The position numbers and the translations under genes were made by a program. 18,702 nucleotides of DNA from Bacteroidota bacterium (GTDB lineage: Bacteria; Bacteroidota; Bacteroidia; Bacteroidales; Prolixibacteraceae). How positions within the stretch are numbered: the stretch's first letter is position 1; every line of letters starts with the position of its first letter. The DNA lies in contig DAOVTY010000021.1 in assembly GCA_030632865.1 (NCBI GenBank), forward strand, positions 1 to 18,702, read 5' to 3'. Below the pieces are notes generated by a model, which did not search any database, was not told the origin of the DNA, and saw only the letters and a list, made by a program, of their open reading frames with translations. Below, one piece after another: positions 14,557-18,702 of this stretch.

Positions 14557-17500
14557 ATGAACTGCAAAAAAGTAAAAATATTTTTATTATTTGTATTGAT
14601 TGGTTTAACTGCTACAGCACAGAATGCCAATAAAAATAACAGTTTGGTTGGTCACTGGGAATTTAATGATGAAACTGGTAAAGACCTTTCAGGAAACGGG
14701 AATCATGCACAATTTAAAAAGACTCAAATTTATCCGTTGGATAGTGGAGAATTCTGTATTCAATTAATGCCAGAAACAGGTCAGGTTAAAATTCCGGTTT
14801 CGAAAAATTCACCTTTGGCAATTTCTCGTGGTACATTTTGTTTTTGGTTGAATGTTGGTTGGAATCACTCAGATATCCTTTCGTTTAATAATGGTGCAGT
14901 TGAGTTAAAAGTGTACCGAGGCGATTTTCAAGTTAGATTTAGAGGAGAGGATGAATTCAAATATAGCTCGGGAATTTTAGATTATAATTGGCCAAAATAC
15001 GATATGCGCGAATGGGCATTTTACGGACACCCGTTGGCAGCGGTTCACGACTCTAAATGGCATCATTTTGCAGTGGCTTACGACGATGAAGGAAAGCGTA
15101 TTATTGGCTGGCGCGACGGAAAATTAATAGCTGTGGTAGATTTATCGGAAGTTAATGTAGAACCCCTAAAGCAAGAAGGTCTGACAGAAATTGTTATCGG
15201 TGAAGAGTTTGTGGGATTTATGGATGATCTGCGAATTTACAATAGGGTACTTTCAGATTTAGAAATCCGAGAGATTTGCAATTCTAAAGTATTACTGTTC
15301 GAGAATAGATTTGATACAAATCCAATCGTTAAAACTGCCGAAACTTACAAATACAAAAAAGAAGATAATACACTTTATCAGGCGTGGTTACAATATAAAT
15401 CGGTTTCAAATTTATATGATTTAAATTTATTTAATAACATTTCTGCCGAGAGCTCAAATTCTACTGTTAAAACAGCCGCCGCCGAATTGAAACAAGCAAC
15501 AGAGAAAATGTTTGGTTTTTCGCCAACAATAAATAAAAATCCAATTGCCGGCTCGCAAGTTATTATAGGAACACCGGAAACTTCTGAATGGATTGCTAAA
15601 CATGCACAATCCATAGGAATTGATCGAATTAAAGAAGACGGTTTTATACTGAAAACCATTGTTGATGGTAATAATAGAATATTGGTAGTAGCAGGTACAA
15701 TTCCTGCTGGCGTAAGTTTTGGCATTTTCGATTTAATTCGTCGTCTGCAAAAGGGACATAATCCTCTAGAACTTGACGTATTGGGAAATCCGAAAATTCC
15801 AATTAGAATGGTTGATCATTGGTCTTATTTCCGCGGTTTATACGGTGATAAATGGCGCGATGGAAGCAGAGATAATTCTATTTTTAGTTGGGCGGAACTT
15901 GCTGATGGAGACACAAAACTTATTCGCGATTGGGTAAGAATGATGTCTTCTGCCGGATGGAATGCAATTTGCCCTAGCGAAGTAAATTGGGATTATCGTG
16001 ATAATTTTCTCGATCATCTTGATGAAGTAGAAACTTTAGCCAATATTCTTCGTGATTATGGCATGAAATTGTATTGGAGTCCAAGTTATCTAATTGCTCT
16101 TGATCAGGCAGCAGCAGACAGTCTCTATTCCCGAGTTCCTGATTTTGGTGGATATATGATGAAGCTTGGTTCTGAAAAACAGAACGGCGATCCCCGCCCT
16201 CAAATGGTTAACCGAATTGCAGATAACTTAAAACCATATGGCGGAATATGTTTGGTGAGAGGATTTGTATATGGCAATTCGCGTTATACTCCAGAACCTT
16301 ATAGACATTTAATTCCTGTGGATATTTTTGGCCCTGAAGATGGTAATTTCCATGATAACGTTGTTCTTGTTCCTAAAGGAAGTGCCGGTGACTGGGATCT
16401 TTCAGCTCCAATTCCGGCAATCGATGGCGCACTCACAAAAACACTGAGAGGCTCAGAATTGGTAATCGATAAAAATTTTCCAAGTTCATGGGTAGAAAAA
16501 TGGAAATGGTGGTTACAGCAGGATACTTACAGAGATGGTCCGGGAAGTTTAAATAAATTCTCTGTTCATTGTATCATGGGCGTTTCAATGATTAGTCCAT
16601 CGCCGGCATGGACAACTTCGCCTCTTAATATGATTAATTATTACGGGCTTGGTCGCTTAGCCTGGAACCCTGATCTATCTATTGACGAAATTTATACCGA
16701 ATGGATTCAACAAACTTTTAGCAGTGACCAGAAAGTGATTGAGACGATTAAAAATATCCTACTTCTTTCCGACGATGTTGCACGTAAACTTTATATGTAC
16801 AGAGGTTACCGCGGTGTTTGGATAGATCGTGGCGATGAGTTTATGGTTGAAAGTAAAACACCATATTCAATAAATAAAGAAGGAATTGGTCCTTCTTCTC
16901 CAGAACTTCAAAAAAGGCTGCTTAGTCAATACCCGAAAGGGTTGCAGGAAATTTATGGAGATCCGTTTAGAGGTGAAGAATTTCTTTCGTCATTTCATTT
17001 TCGGCCGCATAATTTTCGTTTGTCTAACGGAAGAACTTTAATTCAAGATGTTTACGGCGGAATGGACGAAGCTATTCAGTTAGCTGAAACGATGGTTGAT
17101 CTTTGGAGAACGATTGACGGTAAAATTGATAAGCACCAATTTGAATTTACTCTAAAAAATCTTACTGATTTTGTAAAGGATGCCCAGATAACCCGAAATG
17201 AAATGGCAGAAAGTTTTGAAAAACATACGAGCCAGAAACAATCTGCGGCTATTGCTGCTTTAAAATCAAAAAATCTGGCCAAAGTTGGCGTTTACAATAT
17301 TCGTCATTTTGGAGCTGTGGGTAACGGAATAACAAATGATGCTCCAGCAATTAACAGTGCAATTGATGCTTGTAATAAAGCTGGTGGCGGAACAGTATTC
17401 GTTCCATCTGGGATTTATGCTTGTGGCTCCATTCATTTAAAAAGCAATATTACACTGGCACTTGATGCAGGTTCTGTGCTAAAAGCAATGCCAGGATTAA

Positions 17501-18702
17501 TGGATACGTGGGAACCAAATAAAAATGATAAAGGATTAATGGATGCCGCTTATTACCACTGGGAAGCCTCTTTGATTTGGGGCAAAAATCTCGAAAATAT
17601 AAAAATTTATGGTCCGGGTACTCTAGATGGTTCGTTGTTAACCAGAAGTAGTAAAGTTACAAAAGGAACTGGAGATAAAGGAATTGCACTTAAATTATGT
17701 AAAAATGTTGAAATTCGTAATTTGAATATTGAAGAAGGTGGACATTACGCTATTCTTGCCACAGGTTGCACTGATATGATAATTGATAATGTTACTATAA
17801 AAACTAGTCGAGATGGTTTAAATCTGTCGCAGTGTAGCAACGTAGAAGTTGCGAATTGCCATATTGATGCTGTACGTTATGAAGATGGTTATCCGGCAGG
17901 TGGCGACGATGCAATTAAGCTGGGAAGCGATCTTTCTCTTGGCAAGGCATTACCTAGCGAAAATATTATTATTCGTAATTGTTATTTGGCAAGTGGTTGT
18001 AATGGATTACAATTTGGTTCAGAAACTATTTCTGCATTTCGTAATATTAGGTTCGAAAATATTACAATAAATCGTGCCGGAAAAGCAGGAATCAGCATCA
18101 CTTCAAATGATGGGAGTGTAATCGAAAATATTTATTACAAAGACATTAAAATGACAAAAACATTTGCTCCCATTTTTATGAAAATATCAGATGTTGCCCG
18201 TGTGCCGGAAGGAAGCTACAAACGTGGAGCGATTAGAAATATAATTTTCGAAAATATTATAGCAACCGACTGTTACTCATATTTTAAAGATAGAGAAATG
18301 CCCTCGGTAATTTGGGGTAAACCTGAGACTCCAATAGAGAATATCCAATTTATAAATGTTTCGATAAGTGCAAAAGGCGGGCACCCAATTAAAGATGTTG
18401 AAGTTAACCCTATAGAAAATAATGAACGATTTCCGCGCCATTTGGGTCCAATCCCTGCCTATGCGTGGTACTTACGCAATGTAAAAGATGTTAGTTTTGT
18501 TGATTGCGATTTTTCTTTTGAAAAATCGGATGGCAGACCTGCATTTGTTATTGACAATGTGGCAAACCTTCATTTCGACAATACGCTTTTGCCTATTGGA
18601 ACTGAGTGCAGTTCGCGAATTAGTGTACGAAATGAAATCCGAAATTTGACTATTCAGAATTGTAAAGGTATGGCAGACAGGAAAATACAATTGATAACTA
18701 AT
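14557..18702 (+). CDS. giant exported LamG / GH67-like / GH28-like fusion protein (3' truncated)
   Basis: The frame runs open from 14557 to the last base with no stop (1382 codons seen), so the C-terminus lies beyond the window. A signal peptide ends near TATA-Q (residue 21). Residues about 28-245 form a LamG/concanavalin-like domain (GHWEFND, KWHHFAVAYDDEG, GFMDDLRIYNRVLSD). Residues about 295-900 follow the GH67 alpha-glucuronidase layout: an N-terminal alpha/beta domain, then IRMVDHWSYFRG (416-427), GGICLVRGFVYGN and YYGLGRLAWNPDLS (695-708). Compared by eye with the family, the catalytic acid is Tyr511, the first base is Asp612 and the second base is Asn640. From Lys909 a GH28-like beta-helix begins (NIRHFGAVGNGITNDAPAIN), with Asp1086 and Asp1117-Asp1118 conserved. 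An in-frame ATG at 14461 would add 32 residues. It is probably a periplasmic or surface pectin or uronate-glycan factor, and the substrate is unknown. Confidence 0.85.
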   Translation, partial: MNCKKVKIFLLFVLIGLTATAQNANKNNSLVGHWEFNDETGKDLSGNGNHAQFKKTQIYPLDSGEFCIQLMPETGQVKIPVSKNSPLAISRGTFCFWLNVGWNHSDILSFNNGAVELKVYRGDFQVRFRGEDEFKYSSGILDYNWPKYDMREWAFYGHPLAAVHDSKWHHFAVAYDDEGKRIIGWRDGKLIAVVDLSEVNVEPLKQEGLTEIVIGEEFVGFMDDLRIYNRVLSDLEIREICNSKVLLFENRFDTNPIVKTAETYKYKKEDNTLYQAWLQYKSVSNLYDLNLFNNISAESSNSTVKTAAAELKQATEKMFGFSPTINKNPIAGSQVIIGTPETSEWIAKHAQSIGIDRIKEDGFILKTIVDGNNRILVVAGTIPAGVSFGIFDLIRRLQKGHNPLELDVLGNPKIPIRMVDHWSYFRGLYGDKWRDGSRDNSIFSWAELADGDTKLIRDWVRMMSSAGWNAICPSEVNWDYRDNFLDHLDEVETLANILRDYGMKLYWSPSYLIALDQAAADSLYSRVPDFGGYMMKLGSEKQNGDPRPQMVNRIADNLKPYGGICLVRGFVYGNSRYTPEPYRHLIPVDIFGPEDGNFHDNVVLVPKGSAGDWDLSAPIPAIDGALTKTLRGSELVIDKNFPSSWVEKWKWWLQQDTYRDGPGSLNKFSVHCIMGVSMISPSPAWTTSPLNMINYYGLGRLAWNPDLSIDEIYTEWIQQTFSSDQKVIETIKNILLLSDDVARKLYMYRGYRGVWIDRGDEFMVESKTPYSINKEGIGPSSPELQKRLLSQYPKGLQEIYGDPFRGEEFLSSFHFRPHNFRLSNGRTLIQDVYGGMDEAIQLAETMVDLWRTIDGKIDKHQFEFTLKNLTDFVKDAQITRNEMAESFEKHTSQKQSAAIAALKSKNLAKVGVYNIRHFGAVGNGITNDAPAINSAIDACNKAGGGTVFVPSGIYACGSIHLKSNITLALDAGSVLKAMPGLMDTWEPNKNDKGLMDAAYYHWEASLIWGKNLENIKIYGPGTLDGSLLTRSSKVTKGTGDKGIALKLCKNVEIRNLNIEEGGHYAILATGCTDMIIDNVTIKTSRDGLNLSQCSNVEVANCHIDAVRYEDGYPAGGDDAIKLGSDLSLGKALPSENIIIRNCYLASGCNGLQFGSETISAFRNIRFENITINRAGKAGISITSNDGSVIENIYYKDIKMTKTFAPIFMKISDVARVPEGSYKRGAIRNIIFENIIATDCYSYFKDREMPSVIWGKPETPIENIQFINVSISAKGGHPIKDVEVNPIENNERFPRHLGPIPAYAWYLRNVKDVSFVDCDFSFEKSDGRPAFVIDNVANLHFDNTLLPIGTECSSRISVRNEIRNLTIQNCKGMADRKIQLITN

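Noticed and set aside
15378..15725. A 115-codon minus-strand open frame.
   Set aside because: It lies entirely antisense to the GH67-like N-terminal domain, whose plus-strand reading is clearly coding.
17491..17545. Direct repeat AGGATTAATGGAT within the GH28-like region.
   Set aside because: It encodes two similar GLMD peptides inside a clear coding frame, and two copies of this length do not indicate a mobile or regulatory repeat.

Overview
The window looks like part of a Bacteroidota chromosome, probably a marine or other environmental polysaccharide degrader. Signs of this are the low GC content, AT-rich gaps, starts that mostly lack a Shine-Dalgarno sequence, many exported proteins and lipoproteins with classical signal peptides, and carbohydrate-active enzymes arranged like a polysaccharide utilisation locus (PUL). 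No tRNA, rRNA, CRISPR array, insertion sequence or SusC/SusD pair is visible.

Region 1 (1-7050) is a same-strand, closely spaced carbohydrate block. It holds the 3' end of an unidentified gene, a CE1-like secreted esterase, an S1-type sulfatase lipoprotein, a secreted protein with a degenerate M23 (LytM) fold plus a possible carbohydrate-binding C-terminus, and a large GH106-like glycosidase lipoprotein. Together they could remove acyl and sulfate groups and then cleave a decorated, perhaps rhamnose-containing, polymer. The polymer itself is inferred, not shown.

Region 2 (7357-10818) is a tight operon, larE-larC-larB plus a putative nickel transporter, for the nickel-pincer nucleotide (NPN) cofactor of lactate racemase-type enzymes. 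The window has no larA, so the client enzyme is elsewhere. LarE has three cysteines, which suggests an iron-sulfur, catalytic type rather than the self-sacrificing type. A COG1237-type metallo-beta-lactamase-fold protein (10867-11658, minus) converges on the operon.

Region 3 (11659-13965) has a divergent control region with a perfect 9-bp hairpin and a 12-bp direct repeat. It is followed by an oligopeptidase B-like S9 peptidase that carries a lipoprotein signal and so probably acts in the periplasm.

Region 4 (13966-18702) is a 591-bp gap with palindromic and degenerate sequence, then a very large exported protein whose frame stays open to the window edge (at least 1382 codons). By eye its modules are signal peptide, LamG-like lectin domain, GH67 alpha-glucuronidase-like region and GH28-like beta-helix. 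The GH67 part appears to have lost two of its three catalytic carboxylates, and the GH28 part keeps its aspartates but not the usual His and RIK motifs. This fusion is the most unusual object in the window.
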